Source: Phallus indusiatus (lineage: Eukaryota > Basidiomycota > Agaricomycetes > Phallales > Phallaceae). Taken from it: a stretch of 64,000 nucleotides of DNA. This document shows, in pieces, positions 48,431-60,108 of the stretch (its first letter is position 1; each line of letters starts with the position of its first letter). The notes under the pieces were generated by a model. That model was not told the origin of the DNA. It saw only the letters and a program-made list of their open reading frames with translations, and made no database searches. The stretch is taken from assembly GCA_027605045.1 (NCBI GenBank), contig JAQFWX010000019.1, positions 496,001 to 560,000 of the forward strand, in the 5' to 3' direction. Made by a program: the position numbers and the translations under genes.

Positions 48431-49197
48431 GAACCCAGTGTCCCATATAAGTGCCTGAAGTTAATGTAGTCATTCAGACAGCCTCATTAACCAGCAAATA
48501 AAACCATGCGCCTAAAGATGCCACATATATGTAGCGTGAGACTTCATACTTGGTAAGCCAGCGTAGGATCAAGAAATACGAGTGGTGTCTCTGGATTCGG
48601 AAGCGAGTTCATGACTGGCTTCTATGGCGTAGGAGGTATTGTTGTGCAGCTTTATGTTCGCTTATGTTCAGCTTGCGAGTTGAGATCCGTGGAGCCAAAG
48701 ACTCAGTTGATGACACCGGAGGGTCCGGGTTCGCATGTATTCATATGAGCGGTCCCTAGAAGACATACACTTGTATTCACATGCGGCGTGATGAACACTA
48801 TTGGTTTTTTTATCAAAGATGTGAGCCCAACAGGATATCATGTTAACTCAGACGGTAATTACATAATTTTAAGTGATAGTCCTGAGCGAAAGTTATAAGC
48901 GATGGTCATCTCATCATTAGCTTTGTGTTGCTGGTGAGAAATAATAAACGAATAATGCAAGCACTGGCAGCAACAGATTGCGGTTTACGGTGTATTGAGT
49001 ATGGTAACGCCAGAACTTCAATTCCATGTGCTACAGATCATATATTATATTTACATGAGAATAATCAAACTCTATGTGGCGAAAATTATCATTTCATATA
49101 ACGCATACAAAGTCTGAGAAACTTGCGCCTAATTGTAGCTCCAAGCAAAGCAGAAAATTATGGAGTAGCTGGCTTACAACCGGCCAAGTGTTTCATC
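48431..49197. other. Intergenic, no gene seen
   Basis: Right of the duplicated block. The plus frame 48550-48759 is unrecognised. AT-rich towards 49200. Confidence 0.4.
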
Positions 49198-50373
49198 CTA
49201 TAGTTTTTTTAGAAAGCTTATCTGGGCTTGAATATTAGTCTCAAACGCCTATTATTGCTTCAGATAATCCGGCAAAAAAAAAAAACAAAGGTGTCACCAC
49301 TCTTACTTTATCCCCCTTCATAATATCGAAGTGACCTCCTTCAGCCTTAATTAGCTGAACGTCTGTATTCGAGAGCTCCGTGAGACATTATAAAATCAGA
49401 AAAAAGACCTTACGATTGTCTGCAACCTTTGAAATGTGGGATGCGATTTCTATTGGTATCATATCATCTTCATTTGCCGCTATGAGTAAAACTGGACAGT
49501 GGGCGTCGACTAATTTGAGTCCCGGGCGCCATCTCACCAGCTGAAAAAGTAGACGAGGAGTGAGGAGATTTGGTGCCTCGGTGAAAGGAGTATCCCCTTG
49601 GGCAAACATCGAAACAAAGCCTATGATATGCGGTTTGCAGTGTATATTTGTAAATGTAAGGGTATTTACCTTTATGTGCGCTTGGTTTATTTAGGAAAGC
49701 GAATTCATTCTCCTTCCCAACGGCACGAATGAATGAAGGTGATAAACCAAGCTTTGATCTGCATGCGTCTACGATAGCCCAGAAGAGCAAACGTCCGTTG
49801 AATCCAGCCGCTTGCGCTGTTGCGTAGCCTGATTCAGAGATGAGTATCTTAGTAACGCTTAGTTTCGTCTACAATCCTACCATCGATCAAAGGAGAATGA
49901 GCCATAGCTCCAGAAATATCGACATCTTCTACAGCCAGCCTCGCTATAGCAAGTCCACTCAAAGCGCTCCCCATACTACTATCTTTTTCACATCGAAAAG
50001 TTCTGGATGCTGACGAACCCATTTCAGTACGGCCTGGAAGTCTTCGTATTGTTTGTCCAAGTCAACTAAGTTTCTAGGTTGACCATCGGATTTTCCGAAG
50101 AAGCGGTAGTCAAAAATTAACGAGGCAAAACCTGCCTGTGAAGCCCATTGTTCTCCGAAAGCAGCAAGTCCCGCATCCTTAATTACTGTCATACTGTAAA
50201 AAGTGTCTATAAAACACGCGCGTCATTTTATTAATAAGCAAGACATACCCATGACCTGCGACAACCACAGGGAAAGGTGGATCACCCAGGGGTCTGTAAA
50301 ACCATGTATCCAGGAAAACATCATGATCGTGGCTCGGAACCTTAATTGTTTCTCGCGGAGGGCTTGTCGACAT
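49198..50373 (-). pseudogene. Alpha/beta hydrolase gene with frameshift at the nucleophile elbow
   Basis: From ATG 50371-50373 the exons give ETIKVPSHDHDVFLDTWFY, VVVAGHG (oxyanion region), then after an intron MTVIKDAGLAAFGEQWAS, LIFDYRFFGKSDG, VLKWVRQHPELFDVKKIV and VWG. Family members continue with G-x-S-x-S-G; here SALSGLAIARLAVEDVD does follow, but one base is missing, at or next to the CCCC run 49969-49972. Past it the frame is clean again: AHSPLIDG, FNGRLLFWAIVDACRSKLG, CPVLLIAANEDDMIP (the acid residue region), AEGGHFDIMKG (catalytic His) and FETNIQAQISFLKKL with TAG at 49198-49200. All splice sites join well. So the gene is complete except for one base. It may be a true lesion or an error in a homopolymer. 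Likely a soluble hydrolase; substrate unknown. Confidence 0.75.
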
Positions 50374-51396
50374 GATGAATGAGAAAGGCTCGGTGAGTGG
50401 TTTATTGCTGAAAGCTGAGAGAAAAGATATATAAGATAGAGGTCTTTTATAATGGCCGTATCCGTTTACGGTACGGTGGGGAGCCCTACCCGGGGCGTGA
50501 CGGTGTGTTGGTCCTATTACGCGATGGTGGGAGATTCAACTGAAAGCGCAGTCTTCAAGCGTCGTTTTCATCAATGATCTGCTATGATCTGGTGTAGTAG
50601 GTGTATCATATTGAATATACTTATAAGAAACTAACGCTGCACAAACCAACCCTGCATCGGATCGAATCGTTTTATCACGCCGATGGAGGATAGTCCACGG
50701 CATCGAAATAGTTCGGTCAAGATAAACCGCATATTTTCAATCCGTTAAACACGCTGGATAACGAAGAATTCAAGTCTTCTTGTTCTCTAACATCTATATT
50801 CAAGTTTGCATAAAGCTTGGGAAAGCCAGTTAATTGGTGAGACCCGACAAATAACATCTACATCTCTAACTGTGGAATTTATTTGGTGTTTTTTACTACG
50901 GTCTAATCGGCGAGGAGGAGCGCCCACGCCCGCATGACAGTTCCACTGGTGCTAAGGCCTCGGCCAATGATTAATTGATTCATCAGCAATGTCTCGCCAC
51001 ACACGCTGGTAAACGCGGATGGTCGAGCTAGTGCTGCGAAGTATTTTCCGTTACCCTCCCTCCCGTTTTTCTCTTTAATTGTTGTTTTTGAAATTTTTGT
51101 ATTTATCTGGTAGATACGTTTCTTTGTATTTTCTCTGTACTTAAGCGTCCGCGTTTCAATTATCCATCAGAGGTTGGGCCGCTCAGGCAGCCTCTTTTTT
51201 CACCGTAACCGGGCTCAGACTGACACACCGCAATTTTTCGAACTCAGTTTCACTTGGTGTAGGGAAGAAGCACATCATAAATTGATCCATTCCCACTGAA
51301 ACTCTTTATAGCCGCAAAAGGAGTCGCAAAGTTGTTCCTCAGTAACTCTTTTTGTGATCACCATCCTCCTTGAGCTCTCCTATAATATTTCCCCTC
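50374..51396. other. Intergenic between divergent genes, with a CCGTAT motif
   Basis: Holds the 5' sides of the hydrolase (-) and the acyltransferase (+). At 50453-50497 it has GGCCGTATCCGTTTACGG followed by GGGGAGCCCTACCC, related to the motifs at 29718-29815 and 43856-43930. A T-rich block lies near 51065-51100. No gene supported. Confidence 0.5.
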
Positions 51397-53115
51397 ATGA
51401 ACACCTTTGATTTAAACCGCTTCAAATGGCGAGAAGATGATCAAGTTTCTGGTCGTTTCATTCGCGAACCGGTTGGAGGTGAACTCATCGAGAATGTCTG
51501 GAACATGATACACCATGGGGAACAGAATCTATTTCTCGGGATCTACGCAGCCGTTTCCAAACCTCATTCCCCACACGACTTCACTGCGCTCGCTTGCGAG
51601 GCCTGGAAATCGTTGCGGTACGAGACGCCAATTATCGCTCTGAAAGTGCTTCATGTCAGCGAGCCAGGAAAACCTCTTCCAAGGCCTTACATGGTGTATG
51701 ACGTGGCAAACTCCTCCATGGAAGTTGATGATTGGGCAAAGGAAACAGTTATTCTTGAGGAAGGCCATAAAGATTTGGACGATCTGAGACATGCAGTGGG
51801 ACAAGATCCTCTTCCGCCAAAAGATTTGGTCTTTCAGACCTATCTTTACATCCTTCCATTCTCCACGACGTCTTTCGGGTTGCTTATTCGTACATCCCAT
51901 GTTCCATTTGATGGTCCGGGTCTTAAGATAGTGGGAACGAAGCTTCTTACCCATCTTGCCAATTACATCTCCGATCCCAAGTATCGAGAAACGCAGTGTG
52001 CACAGATGAAATGGGGTTCTGAATCTTCCAATCTCCTTCCGGGTGTATTGGATATAATTCAATCATACAAGCCCAGCGTTAAGGACGACAAAGGCAATAT
52101 CGTCAGGCCTGAGGTTCAGGGCGAAGTCAGAGACGGTCCTATATTCGACAAAACGTTCAATGAGGTGATGCAGGGGCTTGTGAAAGGATCAGCAGTAAGT
52201 TTGATACCGATGAAAAATATCTGTTTCTAAAATAACCCAGGCTGCCCACCCATTCAAATCTATAATACACCCTCCTTTTGACATCGAGAAGCAGAAGCCC
52301 ATAACTCGCCGCCTCTATCACACATTTTCTTTGGAAGAATCTGCGAGGATTAAGGCTGCCGGAGAGCCAACTCCTTCTAAACCTGAGAAGTTGACGGTCA
52401 ATCATTTACGTCAGTTTTGAATACTTGGACATTTATCTTATACTAATGCGAAGATAGTTCACGGTTCTGTGAGCTTACTTCCTATTTTCGATAATCCACC
52501 AGAAAAAAGCTCAGAAGCCGTGGTATTCTATTATGGCCTCGTGGATTCCCGAAGGAAACTCATTCAGAAATATCGCGGAACCTATGATTATCCAGGCTAC
52601 TGTTTAGCTATGAGTGCCATCCAAGTTCCAGTTGCATTATATTTTCAATTTCCTTCTGATTCTAAAAGGGAACTTGTTTTGGAATACGCTAAAGCTATCC
52701 GTAAAGAGTACCAGAAGCAGGCTGATCTCCCGTCGCACCTTTCTGTTTCAGGTCTCCAAGTGGAAACAATGATGCAGGCTCCTCCGCCTCCTCCTTGGTG
52801 TGGACCCTGGTACGCTGGCGATGGTCGCGGATCAGTCCACTTAACTCCTAACTACGAGGTTAATGGAAACAAGGTTATTGGTATCACGGACTTCTTCATT
52901 GCATTGAACAAATGCGATCCAGGACCGTGAGTCACCATCAAATTCGTGTAACTTGTGTAGTGTACTAATATCACACGCATTGCACTAGATTCTTTAGAGC
53001 TACTGAGTGGAATGGGCACATCATGCTCAGCGTCGACTTTAACGAGCTTGCTGTTGAAACTAAGACAGTGAAGCACTGGATGGATATGTGGGTCGATTTG
53101 CTCTTGTCTCTCTGA
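51397..53115 (+). CDS. BAHD/condensation-like CoA acyltransferase family protein
   Basis: Four exons, 51397-52194, 52241-52409, 52458-52926 and 52989-53115, join in frame to 520 residues, with introns of 46-62 nt. The HxxxD motif is HVPFD at residues 168-172 inside RTSHVPFDGPGLKIVG, as in condensation and BAHD-type acyltransferases. The C-terminal half has HGSVSLLPIFDN, an LDYPGYCLAMSA-like region and a final FRATEWNGHIMLSVDF. A classical DFGWG motif is not seen; DFNELA is at the equivalent late position. Such proteins are common in Agaricomycetes and are thought to move acyl groups from CoA onto small molecules. No terpene or polyketide synthase lies near, so a secondary-metabolite cluster is not supported. 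Cytosolic; no signal peptide. Confidence 0.8.
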
Positions 53116-54019
53116 TGTTTTTGGTACTGGCCATGTGTTTGTTGGGCGATGTGAACAAAATTTGTACTCTGTTAAAAAATCTCCTCCCCCTTTTTGTTTG
53201 TCCGTTAGAGGCACCATGTGAATGACATAGTCACTAGATTATGTATGCACTAGTTTTTTGTAACTGAAATATGTGTTATATGTATGTACGTTCCGGGAAC
53301 TTGTCAGTTGCGTGAGTAGCCGCCTGAATGAGGTGCGGCCTCCGATTAGTGATGTTTGTTTCATGATTCATTTATAAAGCACGTCCCTACCGTTCCCCTA
53401 ATAAGAAAGGCGAGGCATTGACATCAGATGACATGCGCACTTGCTGTGTCGTGGGATTGTTAACGGTGTTTCATCAATTTTTTTTTTCATCTACCCAACT
53501 TTTTATTCCTCTCTACAGCAGTATAGATTGAGAAATTCAGCTCTAACTTTCAAATTCAAAACATGCCTAAAGGTGGGGAACGCAGATCACTGATGCAGGC
53601 CCTGGTATTACTATGTCCTTTCATTTTTTAATTCGTCTGACAATTTGACAGATATGCAATATGCCTCGCCTTCATTACACCATGAATCAGTATACCACAG
53701 CTCGTGGTATAAGCAGAACCAGGACCGTTGCGATCAAGAATAGAACTTGGCGGTCATGAACGCCCGGGGCTCCACATGAATGACAGTTACACACGTAGGT
53801 CTCAAATTTTTCGTACGGAATAACCGGTATAGCAGGATTGAGATGAGTAACAAAGATAGACACTCTCAATTCATGTTGAACATGCGTATACAATAAATAA
53901 ATATCAATTCGGAAATTGGTTATTACATTGGAAATCAGAATAACCAGGGCTCGATACTGCACTAATTCGGTATACTGAAGATTCTGAAGGGGATGGCATA
54001 TTTGAACCCAGACATTTCA
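53116..54019. other. Intergenic, no gene seen
   Basis: The minus frame 53687-53962 could be a further exon of the secreted-protein candidate, but no donor-acceptor pair supports that. T-rich run near 53479-53487. Confidence 0.35.
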
Positions 54020-54292
54020 TCAGACAGGCGGCGCATCTTTAACTGCGCACTGATAAACAAATTTTTGTAACGAGATAGTACCTGTACACGAAGGAGATGG
54101 GGACTCGGAAAAACTTACACTCAAAATGCAAATATCAAAATTTGTGCTTGAGGCGTCATACACCGCAGCGCATTCTGCCTGACAACTTTCGCGAGAGACA
54201 ATCTTATTAGGTAGATTGCTAATTGTCGAAGCAAACACAGCAGAGAAGGTCAAGGGGATAGAAACAAGTAAGGAGACGCGGGGAAACAACAT
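54020..54292 (-). CDS. Small secreted protein candidate
   Basis: A frame of 90 residues from ATG 54292 with a good signal peptide: MLFPRVSLLVSIPLTFSAV, with cleavage likely after AVFA. The mature part has CQAECAAVYD, then DICI and a later Cys in CTGT and YQCAV, so an even number of cysteines may form disulphides. A GTAAGT within the frame could be a donor with TACAG as acceptor, which would change the last 40 residues. Because of that the C-terminus is unsure. No known effector or enzyme family is recognised. It stands alone, with more than 900 bp empty on each side. Confidence 0.45.
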   Translation of the reverse strand: MLFPRVSLLVSIPLTFSAVFASTISNLPNKIVSRESCQAECAAVYDASSTNFDICILSVSFSESPSPSCTGTISLQKFVYQCAVKDAPPV

Positions 54293-55445
54293 GGAATGGA
54301 TTTAAAAGGAGAAGCAAGTGGAAGTTATTGCTGAAGAACTCAGTTTCAAGTTGATGGCCTGTTTTATACCAAAACCAATTCGAATCCGGGGATCACTGCC
54401 TCCACTACCCGCGGCGATGCAAACGGCGACAGGGCGGTAATAACACCTGTGAGTACCTGTGAGGCCTACCAAAAGAATATCGGCTAGTATAGAGCGCATG
54501 CATTGTATTATTTTCGGGAGACTTATATATGAAGCATATGCATTGTACTATTTTATCTGGAAAACCGGTACCTATGCATGTATTAATATCTCACGAAGGA
54601 ACTTTTTGTGGAAGACCCATCGTCCGTATTCTTTGCTCACTTATGTACTCAACATTTTTGTAGCATGGACGTTTGGATCTCTAAGGTATTGGTCACCCCA
54701 TGTAACTGAAGAGAATGAAGTAGTTACAGTCACCGGTGTAATGGCGGGTATTGCATGCACAGAATAAATAGAGAACAGATATACCTAGGCCTCCGTCTCT
54801 TACCGTTTACGTAGCCTTTCACTCCCTTGCAGTGCATCACCGGTAGTATCCGTATTGTAGGGAATACTACGATCGTTATGTCTGTCTGTTAGTATGAGGA
54901 TAGTGATTCATGCATTGTTCGTGCACAGTCTCGTTTTACCTCCTGTGCACAACCTTGTCTAAATAAGGTTTTGAGATAATTTTTTCTCAGTACAAACGAA
55001 ATCAGAATCCCAAGACGGAAATCTGATTCGCTTCATAATCCGCGGAAACCCGCGTGAGCTCGGAAGCCCCAAAATTTCCAAGTCTCTAGTGTTGCCACTC
55101 ATATTGACAGACTACCAGCCACACTATCCGAAGGGTGTGTTCTTGGTGAATTTAGATAAATCGTTGTCTATATCATTTTATATATTTTTCTATGTTTACA
55201 CGTAAGGCCAACGGCCTCCAGGGCCAAACCAAACTAAAAGTAAATCACCACTGTGTCGGTTATAAAAGGTTCAGTCAGGCAATTCAGACTCCTATCCTGT
55301 ATTACAAAATACCCTCTTTGTTTTACTTTCTCCCCTATAACAGACTCGCATTATCCTTCCAGCTCCTACTAGGGAGTGCTTTTTTCAACGGGACCGGGCA
55401 TTGTTGCTTTTTCGCAAGGACCATGAATCAATTAATCATGAGTGA
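54293..55445. other. Intergenic, no gene seen
   Basis: Short frames only. The stretch 54800-54865 has CCGTTTACG and CCGTATTG units related to the recurrent CCGTAT motif. A small palindrome (CCGCGGAAACCCGCG) is near 55039-55053. Confidence 0.4.
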
Positions 55446-57258
55446 CTAGTGATGAGTTGACGCTTGTGACTCAATATCGATATCATCGCCCGAGAATTGT
55501 AATTCAATATCAATATCATCACTTGAAACTTGAGCTTGAGCACTTGGGACTGAAATTGGTCGACTAATCGACTTATTTCCGACGTTGAGGTAAGACTAAA
55601 ATAGCTCGTGAAAAACTGAACGAGTCTCTCACAGTTGATTGAGCACTGTCCTGCAGGCCGAACAAAATATTATAAGTTGCTTTTTCGTCATCATCATTTC
55701 CAGCAAAATAATCTCTGGCATTGAGCGTGGATAGTAAGGAGTTAGAATATAGTTTCCCGAGAGCGAAGTCGAATGTAAAATTACTGCAAGGGTAAAGTTT
55801 GTTGTATCCTGTGGACGAAAGTAAGGTCACTTACACCGTTGTTTTCTGTAGGGTTTCAACAGATTAGGCCTTAGGTACGTCCTTAGAACGACACGTTATC
55901 ACCCACCGGATCAACTTGAAAGATGAGGTAATCCAGAAAGGCAAACAAAGAAGTAACGGAACCCGTGTGGATAGCAACTGATTCATTCAATCGTAAGTAT
56001 CAGCAATTTCGGCGAAGGGAAAGGCATAGTTTACATCGAATCATCTTATTCAACATGTCGTCTGTTTTCTTGAACCCTGTTCGGAACTTTCGCTACATAC
56101 GTGAGTCAGCATGAGAAGAACTCGGATACCAATTCTTCCAAAGATTAATGCTTACGAATGAGTGCACCAGACATATTGTTATGGAGATATCAACTACAGC
56201 TGAAGAAACAAGCCAAAGAATGACACTCGGACGAGCGTCAACGAGCTGAGTATACTTTGGGATGTGACCATTAGCCACGGAAACGGATATTCCTCCAGCT
56301 GTCATGAATAATAAATGCGTTAATTTGAGTTACGGGAAAATAATAATATCCCCCCCACAGAATGAACACAGGGAGAGAAGTGCAATCAAATACGGCACGC
56401 CACGAAATTTGGAATTTGTTAGCGGCAGCTCGAACAACTTTTTTATTCGCCAACAGATGTACAGTTGAACTGGCGTGGATATAAGAACCTATTTAAATCT
56501 CTGAGTGTCAATTAGACGTAAGGAATGAATTTATAGTACAGTCAACAAGGGATCTGATCAATACCATGAGAACCAGATTCAACGATAAGAAGGTTCCTCG
56601 CACCTGCTGTGAATACTATGTAACATGTACTCAGTTAGCTCAAACCTTAATAAGGCATGAATTGACGCACGTATTGGCAATCTTGTTGCTGCCCTTTCGG
56701 TTCCTGTCAACAATATATCATTACCATTAATTACAGTAAAGAAGAAAATTGTGATACCGAAACGAGCGATTAGCGGTTCGTACATCATTCCTATATCACA
56801 AACGGTATTGATACTTTCACAGATGAACAAGTACAAAACCTATTATAAGATTCAGAGAAGTAAACCAAACACAGGTACTTATCACCACAAGGACATACTA
56901 GATATCGGGTCGCTTTTTCATCTCTTCAAAGTTTGTTGTCAGAATTTCTAAAATACGATGTAATTTCAAGCTCACTTACCGATGTCTATGCTTCTGATAA
57001 TAGGTAAGTACCTAGGATAGAGACTGAAATTTGACTAATTATTCAATGAAAAGATTAATGTTGTTTACTTGAACGATGAGAATCTAAGCAGATCGATGAG
57101 TATAGAACCAGATTAGTTCAGATAACTCGCTCACGCCATATAATATGCTGTTGAGATAGGTACCAATGAGCATAGGACCTAAACTTGATACGAATGAGTT
57201 AACGACGATATCATGTTTTCTCGGGAGACCATACATACAGTGGTTGTACGTTGACCAT
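55446..57258 (-). CDS. DUF6534 multi-pass membrane protein (paralogue 2)
   Basis: From ATG 57256-57258 the exons read MVNVQPL, LGPMLIGTYLNSILYG, ILIVQ, SNFSLYPR, DEKATRYL, LYLFICESINTVCDIGM, MYEPLIARFG, TERAATRL, PLLT, LISTPVQLYICWRIKK, YLIALLSLCSF, AGGISVSVANGHIP, WLVSSAVVDISITI, and NFTFDFALGKLYSNSLLST. The last exon is acidic (DDIDIELQFSGDDIDIES) with TAG at 55446-55448. It follows paralogue 1 (13188-14873) nearly exon for exon, including the MVNV start. All joins can be made in frame; those around TERAATRL and the helix before NFTFD are the least certain. The repeated GATATTGAT codons in the last exon form a short internal duplication. Function unknown; the family is membrane-embedded. 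Confidence 0.75.
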
Positions 57259-58311
57259 GGCTGAAAAAATAAAAGGAGTTAAAAGTGACACAATTTTAGA
57301 CAGAATGTCATCTGCTTTAATGGCCTAGAAGCACAGTGGATTAGCCGTGTCACGTTTTCGACGCCCAAGAAGACATCCCAAATTTCAATGATACATATGT
57401 ATTGATATCGAGTACCTTATTGGCTCGAGGGATGGAGTTGGTATGATATCTGACAGCAGCGGCATAGCTTGTGATATGTGAGTACCGGTGAGTGATCGGC
57501 CTTTTGCTGGACTCCAGACATAATTAACATCTGCGAACTTCATCCCAAATAGGGAAAAAACGAGAAAGCCTTGTGGGAACACTTCCTCAAATCGAAGATA
57601 TAACCTAGGTGAGGTCTCAGTAAGAAGGTTTAGAGTTCGCGGTTACAATAGGGACTTGTGAAACCTAATCAAACAGGAAAACTGCGTTCTCGAGCGGACT
57701 ATTAGTGCTTCTCGTGACTTGATTTCTCAATAAGATTTAGAAACGTATTGATGCCAAAGACATCTAAAGACAATCAAACCAAACCTAGGACAGCGCCAAT
57801 GAAGGCAATATGTACAAGCATTCAGAGCTTATTTTCACCACTCCTGTTCGATGTGGCAGATAAAGTAAAAGTAAATGTATGTCGGGTCGAGAAAGATTAG
57901 TTGTCGCAAAATTTTTGAGGGCTTGTAAACGCGAATCAAGACGATCATAGTTTGCGTTTCGGATTCAAACTAAATTTAACGCTTAAATTGCATATCAACC
58001 CAAAAAATGCTAATCAAGCGCCTTGATTTGTGTCTAAACCATCGAAGATTTTCTGCCAAAAATTCAATTGCGGTCTCCTTTGATCCAATTTATAGGGACA
58101 CTTACGCTATTGCAACAATTTATGTAAGACAGCAATTCTGACATCATGATAATGATTTGAACATAGACTAATTAGAGTAGAACGCTGGAACGCTATCATG
58201 CGTGAAATCACTGAGGGGCATGCGTTAAGGAGCATACTGAACACGTCTAGATTGCTCACCATCTTTTGCCGAGCTATACACAAGACCTCGGGCCTCATCG
58301 TCTGTGAATAG

Positions 58312-58496
58312 ACACGCCCAACTGGGAGTGAGGTGATCTTCATCTAACCAGCCTGAAGCCCGACCCAGCTCATATTCAATTTTCCACTCAGTTTCCGGCG
58401 TCGCTTGGATTTTACATAACGCCAGAAACTGAATGGAAAAAATGCATTTGGATGAGGTGAGGCAGAAAGCACCTCACCAGCTCCAGTTGGGCGTGT
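58312..58496. repeat. Short imperfect inverted repeat (foldback)
   Basis: The outer arm ACACGCCCAACTGGGAG (58312-58328) pairs with CTCCAGTTGGGCGTGT (58481-58496). The inner arm TTTCCACTCAGTTTCCGGCG (58381-58400) pairs with CGCCAGAAACTGAATGGAAA (58420-58439). The middle of the arms has diverged. Total 185 bp with a 19-nt loop, MITE-like in size. Confidence 0.7.
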
Positions 58497-59309
58497 GTAT
58501 ATCTCCAGCAACCCGCGCGTCGTTGGCTTTCAAGAAGCCAACATAATCGAAGGTTCTTGAAATGACAGATAACCCTGAGAAGTCCATCAGAGTCCATCCT
58601 AACGGTGGAGAGTTTTGATGATAGCGTAATGAATGATATCTCACCTTTTGTTGCCAACGACCCGAGAATGCCCGCCAGACAATCCGAAAACCAGTTGCTA
58701 GTCAACGTTCAACTGCAAGATGATATGGCACAATGCAAAGTCTGACAAATTTCAGGCGGAGCTAAGAATGAAATGTAAATCCATGATTAGCGCCCGAGAA
58801 CCTTTCCTCCCAATACATTTAGACCAACAACGAACATCAAACTCTAGAATGGTCTTAATCAAATCAAACTGCGGCAAAACTGCTACATATGAGAATGACG
58901 ATGACGTTAGAACTCATCCAAAAATCGCGATCGTCATCAGAAAGATAGCCAAACCGTTGATTCGCTTTATTACCATGTGCTTTATTATCGCCATTGCGGT
59001 AGTACGACTCGTACGTTGACTAGGTGCCCAGATGCAAAATGGCCTGTGTATAAGTGCTTCTTCGTTCTTGAACAGCTCGCGGCCATATTTTGAGTCTGTT
59101 TTTGGCACGTGGCGTGATGATGTGGATACTGATAGCAATCACCAGATCCTGCTGTTTCACTTCTGGAAGTCACTCCGAGTCGCTGATGATGACCGTGTTA
59201 GTACTCCACAATTTCAGTGATGGGACTATTTTACCTCCTCTTCTTCCCTCAGTGAGTATTGATGTGCGCCGTCAGGAGATAGGCAGGGAAGGTAAGGGAA
59301 CCAGTGTTG

Positions 59310-59610
59310 TGTGCTCAGAGGGAAATCATGATGGGGGCATAAAAGTCGTTGTTATTTGTTGTTCAAAAGATAGTTTTTTATATATACAGTTTGTAAATAT
59401 ATGTTCCAGGAAAATGGAACTAAAAGGTGATTGGGAAGGTAAAAATAAGAATTGTGAATTTCAAAATAAAGTGAAACGAAGGGGAAACGAAAAGTGAAAA
59501 ATAGAAATTATAGGCTATCAGTACCTCAAAGTCGCCTAGCCGTAAGGAACGGCGCATATAGCCTTCGCTTACAAATCTCCGTGTAAACTGTTTGCGTACG
59601 CAACAGTATA
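59310..59610. repeat. Dispersed repeat, related to about 33485-33790
   Basis: Shared landmarks in the same order: CTCAGAGGGAA, AAGGGGAAACGAAA against AAGGGGAACGAAAC, GGCGCATATA, ACTAATCTCC against ACAAATCTCC, and GTGT..GTTTGC. No coding frame is conserved. The other copy is inside the copy A-specific segment of the tandem duplication. Confidence 0.55.
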
Positions 59611-60108
59611 TAAATATGTGGGCTTATCTTATCGTTCAATACTAACTGGAAAAACCTAACCGATTACATGTATCTTCTCAATCATTACTTGAATTTGGAC
59701 ACACTGAACAAACTCAATGAGTACATAACCTTAAGTTTAAAAGTCCTCGAGGAAGTCTGGCACGCGGTGTGTATATTCTTTAAATTCTGTATCGTGTGTA
59801 ACGTACACTGTTGATCCACCTTAACGCGGCACCCTTACTAGATGGGGTATCAAAATAGAATATAAAACTATGTCTGTTGTTGCTTTGATCGTCAGAAGTG
59901 CGCGCCCAGATACTAGAAGCAGTACACGGACATCGAGTGGTGAACACGATCACTGCTCGATTACTATTAATTATATCGTAGTAAATTAATTTAAAAAGAT
60001 ACAAGTTTCATTGAAACGCTCAAGAAAGGTTCAAGAAATGGAAAGTCCGATGTTCATGGTCATACATGCACTATGAATCAGCCAGCATAGTCACCGTCAT
60101 CATCACCA

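Larger units (their letters stand above)
57259..60108. other. Long stretch without a supported gene; contains repeats
   Basis: About 2.85 kb. It holds the foldback repeat at 58312-58496 and the dispersed repeat at about 59310-59610, listed separately. Frames such as 58720-59019 (+) and 59090-59497 (+) are unrecognised and have no splice or codon support. Confidence 0.4.

Noticed and set aside
51397..53115. Secondary-metabolite gene cluster around the acyltransferase, hydrolase and ABCG transporter
   Set aside because: No backbone synthase (polyketide, peptide or terpene) lies in the window and the three genes are separated by unrelated or empty stretches.
54345..54430. Possible tRNA because of a GATTCGAAT-like T-loop on the minus strand
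   Set aside because: No acceptor or anticodon stem could be paired around it.
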